From the NCBI GenBank assembly GCA_030512335.1, contig JAULSU010000002.1:5456001-5520000 (forward strand): a stretch of DNA of 64,000 bases, in the 5' to 3' direction. A model generated the notes under the pieces. The model was not told the origin of the DNA. It made no database searches and was given only the letters and a program-made list of their open reading frames with translations. A program made the position numbers and the translations under genes. Positions 1-9,825 of this stretch are shown here, piece by piece (the first letter of the stretch is position 1; every line of letters starts with the position of its first letter). The stretch comes from Immersiella caudata (Eukaryota > Ascomycota > Sordariomycetes > Sordariales > Lasiosphaeriaceae).

Positions 1-236
1 ATGCGAGGAAGACAATGAGTCTCAAGAATGGTGACATAGGTGCTGGGGAGCGGTGCGAGGCGTGCCATGGATGAGGAGGTATCTCTGATGCGCTACAGGG
101 AGCAAGGGGATGAGCCATTGCACTCTCAACAGCCTGGCCAGCACCACAATGTTGGTCACGGATGACGGTGACAGGTGGTATCGCATGCTCTCATTCACCT
201 CCCGGTAAAACCCAACCCTTTGCCCCCAGGGTACGG

Positions 237-654
237 CTACGTCCACCTCGCAACGCCGTCCTTGCCCGCGAATATCCTCACCGAAACGCCCTGCGGCACC
301 CTGATGCGCCCACTCCCTTTGATGACCAAACACGGATACGAGTCGCCAGGCCCAAAGAACTCAACCTGCTGGCAGTTCCTGCAGTACAGCACCTCGCCCT
401 CGGGCGCCGAGAACTCGTACATGGAGCTCCGCCGTGCACTCTCAAAGAAGCCCTCTGGTGCGTCCAGCGACTCCCACGCTTCCGTCTGCAGCCAGTAGTC
501 AGCAATCCACATCCACATATCCGGGGGCCGGTGTGCAGTCCCCACAACGGTTACGAGAGAGAAAGAGACGTACCAATTTCTCGGCCAACCTCGCGCGCGC
601 TGGGTCCGCCATGTACTCGGCGATGCTCGCCTGTCGCGAGTCTGCAGCCGCCAT
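237..654 (-). CDS. Small two-exon hypothetical protein (109 aa)
   Basis: I do not recognise the family. Exon 1 is 654-574 (27 codons, beginning MAAADSRQASIAEYM). The intron 573-486 has donor GTACGT, branch-like GCTGAC and acceptor CTGCAG, and exon 2 is 485-237. The frame is continuous and ends at a stop, giving 109 residues. The N-terminal part is an acidic/basic amphipathic segment. Exon 2 carries a CxxC pair (Cys 62 and 65) and one further Cys near residue 79, perhaps a small metal-binding knuckle, but no complete four-ligand zinc ribbon is visible. A continuous frame also runs upstream to 1013, but it crosses the tRNA gene and the intron, so that start is not credible. A GTGAGG inside exon 2 could be another donor, so the C-terminus is less certain than the N-terminus. 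Confidence 0.62.
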
Positions 655-917
655 GTCCGGTGGGCGGGGTGCGTTTCCGGTAGAAGAACCCGAAAAAAGA
701 AAAAAAGTTGCAACAAATCGATACCGCCGTATGGGTGTTCAAACGTCAAAAAAGTGAAACGCAAAAAGACAGCGACGAGCTCTCTTCTGGCCTCACCTGC
801 CCTTATAGGCGTGTGGTCAGTGGACTCAGGTAAATTAGGTTCGCGGGGGACTCGGGGGGGGGGGGGGTGGTTCATGCAGCTTTTTTTTTGGTCCCTGGCG
901 CAAGGGGAAAAAACTCC

Positions 918-922
918 AAAAA
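918..922 (-). terminator. Pol III terminator of the tRNA-Arg gene
   Basis: Five A on the plus strand (T5 on the transcribed minus strand) lie five bases past the tRNA 3' end. A T6 run follows at 908-913. Oligo-T is the normal RNA polymerase III stop signal. Confidence 0.7.
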
Positions 923-927
923 TGTTC

Positions 928-1014
928 CGATGAAGATGGGACTCGAACCCACAATCTTGTCTTGTAGACACTCCACTGTAGGAGAGACACGCCTTACCAT
1001 TAGGCCACTCCACC
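928..1014 (-). tRNA. tRNA-Arg (anticodon CCU) with 15-nt intron
   Basis: The minus strand folds as a full cloverleaf. The acceptor stem pairs GGTGGAG with CTTCATC, including two G-U pairs. The D arm has stem GCCT/AGGC and loop AATGGTA. The anticodon stem is TGTCT/AGACA. The T arm is GTGGG-TTCGAGT-CCCAT, and the discriminator base is G at 928. The anticodon loop reads C-T-CCT-A and is then interrupted one base after the anticodon by a 15-nt intron, the standard position for nuclear tRNA introns. CTCC of the loop can pair with GGAG inside the intron, forming the usual anticodon-intron helix. CCU reads the AGG arginine codon. The mature tRNA is 72 nt plus discriminator. It lies upstream of the small gene at 237-654 on the same strand. 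Confidence 0.9.
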
Positions 1015-1592
1015 TGGGCAGGGGTATAGGTAGCGAAAAGCTACTTAAGATCGTCGCCGACATGCGGGCGGGCAATCTGTAGTGTTCCTCCCGGGCCTAT
1101 TGCCTACTGCAGCGCGACCACTACGGCGTCCTTACAGCGCCATGCCATCCCATCTCAGTTGCTGGGTGGGGACTTTCGCATTCTCAGGGGCAACTTGAGC
1201 CGCCTCCTTTCTGTGCACGATGAAGAAGCAGAGCCAAGGTTCGCAGTGGCAGCGTTTTGTGCTATGTAGAAGATTTGCGCAAAGTTCCCGCGATTGACGG
1301 GCGCCTACCCCTACGCATAAAGTGAAGATTGGGATCCATGGTTGACGCCCCTATTTTTACACAATGCCTACGCGGCAGATTGTTTGCGGTCTAGCCTGCT
1401 GGAAAGAAACTTGCAAGCTTGGTTGTACATTATAATACAGATTATATAATATCATACAGATATAATACAACCCAAGTTTGGGATGCCGCACAACGCTACC
1501 GGCCCCAGGAATGTAGATGGCTAACATCGCGCACTTATGCCTCGATATCAGAGTTCGGTTGTGGCGCAAAGGGCATGGTCAAATGCCATGGC
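1015..1592. other. Intergenic, with short AT-rich block
   Basis: No gene seen. The stretch between the tRNA and the 3' end of the holo-ACP synthase gene contains an AT-rich block at about 1423-1472, in which the motif ATACAGAT occurs twice with similar TATA-rich flanks. This looks like a small degenerate direct repeat. Confidence 0.5.
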
Positions 1593-2636
1593 TCATGCAG
1601 ATGTAGTCGCCACGAGACGCCCCCGTCGAAATCTCCAGCGAGTCCCCAAGTCCTCAACTCCCATGCAAACCGCCGTAGCATAATCGCCATCATGACTGAT
1701 GCTCACCCTGACCTCCTGATCCGGCTTCCCCTCTTCGCCCTTCACATACGCTCTCGGCGGCCCGCTGCCCAGCCTTATCTCTCCGTCTCTCTCCTGGTCG
1801 TTCAACACGACGATATCGTGGAACGTCAGGCTCCTGCTCGGATGCGCCTTGATGACTGCTTCTTTCACCGCAAACCTACTCCCGTTAGCTTCGTCCAACA
1901 ACCTCAAAGCTCCTCTCAACTTGGAAACTCGCCTCCCGGCTATCCTTCTCTGACTATTCTCCCTCTCCAGCTCCTTCCAAAACGACTCCCACTCCTTCGC
2001 CCCCATTTCGGCTGCAAACCCTTTGCCTATCCACATCGACAGCGCCTCCTCTTCCGTCAATATCCTCCTGAGAAACCTCCCGCCCGTCTTGTTCTTCAGA
2101 ATCGTCTCTATTCTCGAGATCTGCACGATATCCGTCCCCACGTGGAGCATCGGGAACGGAAATGGCGTCACCTTTCTTCCACCTTCCGTTTCTTCCGCCA
2201 TCTTTGTGTATATCGCCCCTGGATTTTCTGCCCCGGGTTCCTCTGCCCCCTTTTCCACCTTCTCTTTTTCTGCCATCCCCTCCACCGACCCCCCTGACTC
2301 TCTCCTAACCATCTCCGCCAAAGTCTCCTTCCTAGCACCTTCCAATTCCTCCCTATCAACACTCGCCCACCCATCCGTAAACCGAATCCTCTCCCCTACC
2401 CTCCCCACACTCGTCGTCCCCACCGTGTACCGAACTTTCCCCCTCTCACCATCCCCCTCGGCGCCCCCCGTCTCAACCACCCTAGGCGCCGCCCCTGACA
2501 ATCCTGCTGAAGCTTGTCGCTGGGCCGTAAGTTCCGCCTGAGCTTCAACGTACTGTTTGCGTTGTGCTGGTCTCATGGCCATCCTACTCGCTTGTTTCCA
2601 GTCGACGCATTGCCTTACGCATCTTGTTGCGAACAT
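1593..2636 (-). CDS. PPT2: Holo-[acyl-carrier-protein] synthase (AcpS type, mitochondrial Ppt2-like)
   Basis: 4'-phosphopantetheinyl transferase of the AcpS family. It moves phosphopantetheine from CoA to a serine of acyl carrier protein. In fungi the AcpS/Ppt2 type acts on mitochondrial ACP (lipoate and type II fatty-acid synthesis). The C-terminal half carries the family signatures: HVGTDIVQISRIE near residues 164-177 (metal-binding Asp), RFAVKEAVIKA near 253-263 (metal-binding Glu and catalytic Lys) and SISHDGDYATA near 308-318. The 347-residue single-exon frame is longer than usual because of about 155 N-terminal residues of low complexity. The first residues (MFATRCVRQ...) are basic and could be a mitochondrial presequence. 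A shorter start, at the Met about 10 residues before the catalytic domain, cannot be excluded. The catalytic-domain call is firm. The N-terminus is uncertain. Confidence 0.88.
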   Translation of the reverse strand: MFATRCVRQCVDWKQASRMAMRPAQRKQYVEAQAELTAQRQASAGLSGAAPRVVETGGAEGDGERGKVRYTVGTTSVGRVGERIRFTDGWASVDREELEGARKETLAEMVRRESGGSVEGMAEKEKVEKGAEEPGAENPGAIYTKMAEETEGGRKVTPFPFPMLHVGTDIVQISRIETILKNKTGGRFLRRILTEEEALSMWIGKGFAAEMGAKEWESFWKELERENSQRRIAGRRVSKLRGALRLLDEANGSRFAVKEAVIKAHPSRSLTFHDIVVLNDQERDGEIRLGSGPPRAYVKGEEGKPDQEVRVSISHDGDYATAVCMGVEDLGTRWRFRRGRLVATTSA

Positions 2637-3515
2637 CTTGTACGCCGTGTGTTGTTGCTTGTCTGGGGGTGGGTTCGTTGGCTTGGGCTTTTGGGATTGG
2701 GAGCTCGGTGGGGGTAGGTAGGCGCAGCTAGCCGAAGTACGTAGGCCAGCTGAGTAGGTTGGCTAGCTATCCTCAAGCAGCTATCGCGACGCGGCGCGCA
2801 TGGTTCTTTTCGGGAGATTTTGGTTCGGGGTTGTGGTTCGAGGCGCATCCAGATCGCCATGGTTTGGGTCGCAAAAAAGTGCCTAGCGTTCCAGCGATAA
2901 GATTCGCCAATCGGTAACTGCAGCGGGCGCTAGAGGGTCAGTGCGGGTTGGCGTCTTGGACTGGGATGTTAAATAGATAGTCCCAGAGTTTGGAATCGGA
3001 GTCAAGTTATGAATCCTGCTACTGACTTGATTGACCGGTTTCAAGTCATTAGATGTTTCAAATCTCCCATCATTGAGCAGAGTTCACATTGATTTCAATT
3101 GAACATTGTGAGGCCATGACAATTCACGCCAAGAAATCGAACTCCAACTGACGTTTAACGAAGCCTAGCATCACAACGTCATTCCCAAAACTCCTCCATC
3201 ACCACGACAGCGAACGGAGAGGAGAGTCGCATCATTAAACAAACTCGCAGCTATTTGCAATGCACCAGAAGCCCAACTAAACAATTTGATCGACGCAAGA
3301 CAGCCAGCTCCACGAACCAACATTACACTGCCGCCAAATAAGAGAAACCGTGCCACCACTCAATGCTGCGAAACAAAGACTGCTTTTCATCATTGGCAAT
3401 AGGTAGCGCGCAGCACAGCTAAATTCCTGTCCACCGGTCACCCCTGAGCAATCACCGACCACAACCCCGCATCACGGATCCGTGCTTGTTGCTTCCTGAT
3501 CGTATGAGACATGGC
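2637..3515. other. Intergenic, no gene seen
   Basis: Upstream region of the holo-ACP synthase gene and downstream region of the DUF1774 gene, both read leftward. Open frames on both strands are short and unlike proteins. I see no RNA gene or repeat. Confidence 0.5.
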
Positions 3516-4501
3516 TCAAGGGTCCGCGAGCAGCGGGGCGCGCTCGGTATCATTAGTCGTCGCGCGTCGGCCGATCGGGACGTCCTTACCAGTCCACGCC
3601 GGGATGGCCACAAGAACGCTAAAGACGAAGAGTACAGCCATGATGGTGAAGGCAAAGATCCACTGGAAAGCGATGACCTGCCTCTCGAACTGAGCGACAC
3701 CAAGGGAAGCCGACAACACGCTCAGCGCGAAGCCCATTGTGTAATCCTACAGTAATCAGCCGCGAAGTTCGACATGGATCCTGAGAGAATGAGAGAGAGT
3801 GTGTGTGCTCACCTTGTAAAGGAGGACGAAGAACATGCCGTAGCCCAGAATGGACCAAATGGCAATGTTGGCAAAGATGCGGGCAACCAAGCTAGTATGG
3901 TGCGGCACCATGATGGCTCCGTTCGAGTAGATTGCCACAAAGGTCCATGCCAGCGGGCCGGACACTGCAGGCAGATGGATGAACCGAGGATAGCTGTTGT
4001 GGCGGAAATAGAGCGAAGTGAGGTTGACAAAGTTGAGGATCAGGACAATCTCAGACCACACCGTGTGCCCGTAGACGAAGAGCAACACCCAGACAAAGTG
4101 AAGCAGGTTGTTGACAATAAAATGGCTCCCGACAGCGCACGCCGCGTTGACGGTTTCGACCGAAGAGGAGAAGAGATGGACGATGTAGCCGAGTTGGAGG
4201 ATGAAGAGGGCGAGCCTGACCTGTTAGAACGCGTAGCACGACGGTGGTGTATGGCGTCTTACCAGAAGAGAGAAGTGATCAAGTAATGCTGGGTGAACCC
4301 AGAGGGATTGTAGTAGTCTGCATCCCAAACTGTGTGGGGGTGGTAGCGGTGGTTCCAGTCACCCTTCGGGAATGTAAAGTAGACCGAGGTAATGAGCGAC
4401 AGGAGCCAGGTCACCACCGTCAGGACCTTGTATGTGACGACGGCGCCTGCGCTGTGCGAGTCCCGCTTCGCAAAGGGGTTGATGTTGTTTAGTCGATCCA
4501 T
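3516..4501 (-). CDS. DUF1774 family multi-pass membrane protein (290 aa)
   Basis: Fungal membrane protein of unknown function, assigned to DUF1774 from remembered family features. Exons are 4501-4263, 4215-3813 and 3746-3516. Introns are 4262-4216 (GTAAGA...GTCAG, 47 nt) and 3812-3747 (GTGAGC...TGTAG). Phases fit exactly (79 codons plus 2, then 642 nt complete, then 77 codons with stop). The protein starts MDRLNNINPFAKRD and has about seven or eight hydrophobic segments. It includes the conserved NLTSLYFRHNSYPR and SGPLAWTFVAIY blocks and a last helix pair rich in Phe and Val. It ends with a short hydrophilic tail (ERAPLLADP) that resembles an acidic dileucine sorting signal (ERAPLL), which suggests an endomembrane or vacuolar location. 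A further Met upstream in the same frame gives a poorer start. Function is unknown. Confidence 0.85.
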
Positions 4502-5980
4502 GGCGAGATAGACTGTCGTTAGATGCGTTGTTGCTAGAATGGCAAATAGCAGTGGTATTCCTCCGTTCTCCGAAACCGAGAACCTTCGGGGAAGAAGTTG
4601 GTAGAGAGACGAGCCGACCGGGCTGTTTTTAAGAGCCAAGGAAGACGGCAAAACAAGGCCCAAGGATCGCGATTGCGGGGAAGGATGCAAGCGCGAGACC
4701 AATGCTTGTACGCTATTTGAAGGCGAAGACAGACCACATGCACACTTGTGCAGCAAAGCAGGCACGGCAGGGTGTGAGAGTGGTCAAAGGAAGGGTCGAT
4801 CCCTCTGTGCGGGGACGGATCGGATGAAATGCTGCTTGAAGAGGAGGCATCAATGGTATCACGAATCTCAATACGTTACAGGATGGTCAATTAGGCTGTG
4901 GAGCGTCGGCTGCGTTGGAATGCGTTGTAAAAGAGCTTGCCAGCGCTCGGAGATTCAAGATCTCCTGCTGGCCTTCAATCAAGCCCTCGAAAGGCGCCCG
5001 GGATCTGGAGCTGCCTTCAACGAGGAGACGGCGAACTTGGTCAGCATTGGATGGAAGGAACGTCGTCGGTGGTGTGTGTCTCGGCTCTTTGTTTGTAGCT
5101 CTTACCTCTACGTCATCAGCTATCAAGGTGTTTAGCGCCTTGTCATTCTGCTGGCAGCTTGAAGGCCCTTTTCTTCGGCGCTCCGAGACAGTATGCCGGC
5201 CGATGGGGTAGTACGGCGTGGAAATCATGTCGAAATTGGAATCGGGCCTGTTGAAATCAACGCTGAGAATCTCCGCTGGTCCTTCTGTCAAGCATTGCTT
5301 TGTCTGCAACACAACAAGAGCTTGATGTTGGAGCTGTAAGGAGCTCTGGATTGGAGGCGGACTCGTCTTGGCTTCACCGCCGGGTTCTGTGATTGGCGGA
5401 GGTGGATTTTCATTGCGTCATTGGTTGTAGGGTGGGACCACTGGAAGCCCCGCTACGCAATGGTGCGCCCTCATCACCGGCACACGCATTGTGCTTCATG
5501 CGAGGTCTCCTCGTCGCCAGTCACCCAATATGCTTCTCGGGTTTGTGTCATGGAGCAGACTTTGGTCTGAATGCTGCATCTAGCCCTCGATGGACCGCGG
5601 GCGACCGGCTACTTCGTGTTAGGCAGATTAATCCGAGGCAGAATTCCCATCGCCCAAATTTTGCCAGGCAGCAACGATCGGTCAGCAAGTAGAAGTTGCT
5701 CAAGCAGAACGCCATGGACATCTCGCAAATTTCCAATTGCCTGCATCTTGCTGCTCGCTACATCACCTAGCCGCATCGAAGCTGCACAGACGGTCTCGAT
5801 CGTCGGCCGCTGGCCAGTAGCTCGCTGCAGGGCGCCACGTGAATTCAGATGGATGACAAGCAGCGCTTTCCAACGGTTCGAGATTTCGATTCTGAAAGGA
5901 TGCAAACTTGAAGGCTGAGCCCAGATATTGAGGTGATGTGTTTACAATACGCTACAGCACACCAACTTTCCCTCTCCGCC
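4502..5980. other. Intergenic, one weak gene candidate
   Basis: Promoter side of the DUF1774 gene and 3' side of the gene at 5981-6561. Apart from the weak candidate at 4887-5312 I see no convincing gene. Another open frame at 5609-5905 on the minus strand has no family resemblance and no splice context I could confirm. Confidence 0.4.
4887..5312 (-). CDS. Doubtful small hypothetical gene
   Basis: A 141-codon open frame on the minus strand, with a possible better start at Met 29 (MISTPYYPIGRH; A at -3). A possible intron begins GTAAGA after the codons for IADDVE, with GCTGAC just before candidate acceptors (CAAG, then GCAG), which would end the protein soon after. I recognise no family. It is listed because composition and splice-like signals are better than in the surrounding frames, but it may be chance. 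Confidence 0.22.
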   Translation of the reverse strand: MLQTKQCLTEGPAEILSVDFNRPDSNFDMISTPYYPIGRHTVSERRRKGPSSCQQNDKALNTLIADDVEVRATNKEPRHTPPTTFLPSNADQVRRLLVEGSSRSRAPFEGLIEGQQEILNLRALASSFTTHSNAADAPQPN

Positions 5981-6561
5981 TCAATTTCCATTGACCCAGC
6001 GCACTGCAGATAATCTCGAGCTGTAAATGGAGCCGTACTCGCTGGTCGTCGACGCAGCTATTCCCAATTCCAGTCAGCCCCCTGGTAGCGGCGGAGCAGG
6101 ATGATGCAGGGTGATGCAGACTCACCGAAGCGCTTGATACCGCACACATTCGGAACCACAGGTCTCACCGATAAACACGCCAGCAGCCAATTAGTGGATT
6201 GGTCTGCCGGTTGCTTTTCATCAACGTCGGGCTCTGACCAAGATTCGAGGGGGCTTGTTGTCGTCGAGTCGATGTCGGACGGGCGTCTGCCAGGCTGCCT
6301 TGGGCTTTGACCCTGCACCTCTTGTGCCTTTTCTTGGGGCTGTGCTTTCTTCTGTTCTTCTTTAATGGCCTGCTGGGTTGCCGAGAGTGTTGTCTCTGCG
6401 TCTGAGCACTGCACTGGGTGGGTGATTTGCTGTTGTTCGGGCTGCCTCGGGCATGTCGGTGGCGGCGGAGGCGGGCGGGAGAAGGGTCCCAAGTCCGCCT
6501 CGGCCCATGACCCGGCTTCGAGAACGATCGACTCGTCAAAGTATTGATGTCGCGATGCCAT
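5981..6561 (-). CDS. Hypothetical protein, two exons (170 aa)
   Basis: No family recognised. Exon 1 is 6561-6126 and starts MASRHQYFDESIVLEAGSW. The intron 6125-6058 has the consensus donor GTGAGT, a GCTGAC branch site and acceptor AATAG. Exon 2 is 6057-5981 and ends at TGA. The two exons total 171 codons in frame. The middle of the protein is disordered, with a Pro run, many Gln and Glu residues and a Lys-rich segment (KEEQKKAQPQEKAQ). The last 60 residues are more ordered and contain WLLACLSVRPVVPNVCGIKRF, then a short tyrosine/serine-rich tail. The intron could also be read through to a stop after 13 further codons, but the donor and branch are strong. It is divergent from the Clr5-domain gene, 604 bases away. 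Confidence 0.55.
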
Positions 6562-7165
6562 TCCCGTTGTATCAATATCGAATTTCTGATGTCCTCCATA
6601 CCACAAACACAGGAACGAGACCCCGATATATACCCTAGATTTTGCACATTCTCCGCGGCGAGAAGAGCCAAAGTTCACCCACGAAGGCAACCGGGCGTCA
6701 AGGTATCTCACGTTGTCATTTCCTTTTCTCATTCAGAATGCGCGTGAGGTCGAGTCATCGGTCCCGAGCCCCTGATCGGCTTCCCTGCCTTGATGTGTTG
6801 GCAGCTCAGCAACCCTTGCCCTCAGTCGAGATTTACAAAACCTCGACTTGAAATTTACAAAAAATCATCTCCTGTGCGGCAGAGGCTGAGCGGTTGCAGT
6901 AGTAGCCGCATGCCACGCTGGCTAAGGGGGGGTGGGGATTTCATTGGCCTGTAACGGCAAAAGGTCGCAGGACATTTACAATATACCGCATTCGGAAGTA
7001 GTTGCCTTATACAAGCCATGCGAGGCATTCTTGATGGTCCGCGGCCTTCTCATTCTTGAATCTCCATTCCCCAGCTACTTCTAATCAGTGGTTAAAAGTC
7101 GGGTTGATCCTCCTTTGCAGCTTGAGGCGGCACAGCACCAACGGAACGACCGCACCGAGGCCGCC
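6562..7165. other. Bidirectional promoter region
   Basis: The 604 bases lie between two divergent start codons (6561 minus and 7166 plus), so promoters for both genes should lie here. I see no RNA gene. No specific binding site was assigned. Confidence 0.5.
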
Positions 7166-8965
7166 ATGTCTGAGAAAAAGGAGATCAAGTTTATCAACAA
7201 AAGCGAACAGGGTGTTACAGGAGGCGGAACTCAGCGTCACGAGGAATCAACATGGGAACGCCTCAAGCCCATCATCCTCGAGAAGTACTCAAACAAAACG
7301 CTGGCCCAAGTAAAGAAGGAAATGAAAGAGGAATATGGATTTTCCGCGACGTGTGTATCACCCTCTGGCCAGCGGTATTACTGTTGCTGACGCATGTGTT
7401 GTAGAACCAGGCAGCTTGTCCATCACATCGGAACCGTGTGGGGGGTGAAGAAGTACAATAAAGGCCGCTCGAAACGGCCTTCCCCGTCAACCAGGTGCGA
7501 AGATACCGGGAATGCACCCGAAGATGAAGGGCATGGCACAGAACGTGAGAGCCCGATGCAAAAACACTTGGCGAACCATACCCCTGATTCTCCTTCCCAC
7601 GATCGACAGGCGCTCAAGGTCGACGGTAACATCACACCACACTTCCCACAGTCTTCTTCTCTTTCTCCTCTGACACTCGAATTTTCCTTTGCCGATCATC
7701 CGTCATCAACCCCGACTCTCCACGTAGCGCCACATAGCCAGGCTACACACATGGACGCCGAACGGCGCCACCGGCTTCGTCTTTTGGCTGGAATTCTTTT
7801 TGCATACGGAGACTCGGTCGCTTTTCGATTGTACAAGGAGATATGCCAGCCAGGTTTCCCGGAGGAACTATTGTTCGATTTGGTTGCCTGCACACGAGCA
7901 GCTCAGACGGCTCGAGATGCTGAACAGGCGCGAGAAACCCTGCAGAACTACATCGACAATGTGCTACCCGGTCAAGACGACGACGACTTAACCCTTGATA
8001 CTCTCTTAGACCTACAGGCAGCTCGGACATACGACTTTGGAAGCGATATGAACAATGCCATCGGTCAGATCGAACAACGAATTCTGCACATCATCGAAGA
8101 TGATGGAGGCAAGGCATGTCTGAAGTTTCTGCATTCCCGTGGCCCCTTGCTGGATATCCCCCTCTTCGACTACCTCGGCTACGCCGTCAAGCGGTGGAAT
8201 GATTTCACCAAGGACGACGACCTCGAAATCAAGATAGAGGACTTCCTGGGCCAGTTCCTGAACCAACAGCGCGGTGGTGTGAGCTGTTTGTTTAAGTGCC
8301 TACATTGGTGCATCAGCGTACTCAAACACACTCCGGACATCCCTAGCGACCTCAGTACTTCCACCGACGATGTCACCGCTATCGAAGCAACCTACCAGCT
8401 TCTAGGCACACTATGGGATGCCCTCCCGAGAGACGCTGCCACGTCCCGCTCGATCCCATGGATCGGAGGGGCCGAATCGGAGCTAGGCATCTCAGCTGCC
8501 GAGCTCCTGGCCACCCTCGCTTGCATGATCATCGCACAAGGCACCGACTCCATTCCTTCCAAGGCTGTCATCCAACAATCCCGCACGCTTGCAGAAAGAC
8601 TTGATAACTACAAATACCACGAAATCCTCGTCCATTTCATTCAACAAGTTCGCCTGAACAACGACAGACGGATCCCATCACCTTGTGTCGCCAACCATCC
8701 AAACCCTCCCACAATCTGCTATAGCTTCCGAAAATTTGCTTTTGCGTCGTTGGGAATGCAGATGAAGCCTGAAGACTACAATGCCCCGATTGTCCCTCTG
8801 GTGTTGGGTCCTCCTGTGATTGAGCACCCCAGCGGGATTGGGCAATCTTTTTCTGGACCGAGTGGCGATGTCCATGATATGGGTGGATACCAGCAGGGCC
8901 ATCATATGGCCACGAGGTCGCAGGCTGGAGCGGATGGGCATTATGCTTGGTCCGGATTGCGATGA
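7166..8965 (+). CDS. Clr5-domain protein (581 aa)
   Basis: Exon 1 is 7166-7350 and exon 2 is 7405-8965. The 54-nt intron 7351-7404 has donor GTGTGT, a GCTGAC branch and acceptor TTGTAG. The start has a strong context (gccgccATGt). Residues about 26-75 form a Clr5 domain: STWERLKPIILEKY, TLAQVKKEMKEEYGF, then RQLVHHIGTVWGVKKY after the splice. The intron therefore splits the domain. In fission yeast Clr5 is needed for heterochromatic silencing. In filamentous fungi the domain occurs in many uncharacterised proteins and is thought to bind DNA or chromatin. The rest is a largely alpha-helical region of about 350 residues without a recognisable enzyme motif, followed by a Gly/His-rich tail. Function in this organism is inferred only from the domain. 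Confidence 0.82.
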
Positions 8966-9825
8966 TGTGGTAGAGGACGGTTGTTCTTCGTGTATATCAT
9001 ATGGGGGTTGGCGTCTGATACTTACTAGCCTTGGGTGTTGGACATGATGGGTTTCATGATTGCTTCGCAAGGCGTTTACCTAGAAGGGATCTGGCGTCCT
9101 CTTTTTGGTTCTTTCTCTCCTTCTCCTACTTTTTCTTTCTTTCTTACGTTTCGAACTTTGATATCTAGGGATTTCTCATCCCCTCCACAGTGAGCGATGC
9201 CAGTACTCAGGTTTCAATTGGACTTATTCGGGATCTTTAACAACGGGAAGTAAAACGGGATAGAGTAGGATTGGCAACAAATATGGTCAAAGGGCATGGA
9301 AATACGGGAGGGCCCTCGACATTACACGGCACGATGGATACCCTGATGATAGATGACTCCAAAGTTCATTTTCTGAGTGGATTACAGAATTCCATCGCTT
9401 CCTTGGTGGATTGTTGCAATTGACATATCACCTCTATATCTTCGTACCTTCACACTCATCACATTTCGCGTCTTATCTCTTCTGCTGCAACAGCAAGTTT
9501 CACTCAGGTAGACAAAACAATTTCAAGACAAAGAAGAATGAATGAATACATAAATAAATAATTACAATCTCGAACACAAAAAAGTCGGGGGTATCAGAGT
9601 GATCCATCCACCAAGCCCAACCAACCCAAAGTACCCGCACGTCTACAAAGCAACCCAATCTGCCTCCTGTAATACCATACGCCGCCACCATGTTTCTTCC
9701 GAGTAATTGTAGTATGGTAGATAAAACACCCATGAGGAAACACAAAAGACCCAACTCATACACCTCTTTCGTCTTCTTTACACATCACCACCTTCATCCC
9801 TGCAAGACACCCAATTGGGCGTCGC
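8966..9825. other. Convergent 3' regions
   Basis: Between the Clr5-domain gene and the dynein heavy chain gene, which read towards each other. It holds a pyrimidine-rich tract (about 9090-9150) and an A-rich stretch with GAAT/AAAT repeats (about 9530-9565). Both are consistent with 3' UTR and polyadenylation sequence. No gene seen. Confidence 0.5.

Noticed and set aside
237..1013. 258-codon minus-strand open frame
   Set aside because: It runs through the tRNA-Arg gene and through a well-formed intron. Only the part after 485 is used, joined to a different first exon.
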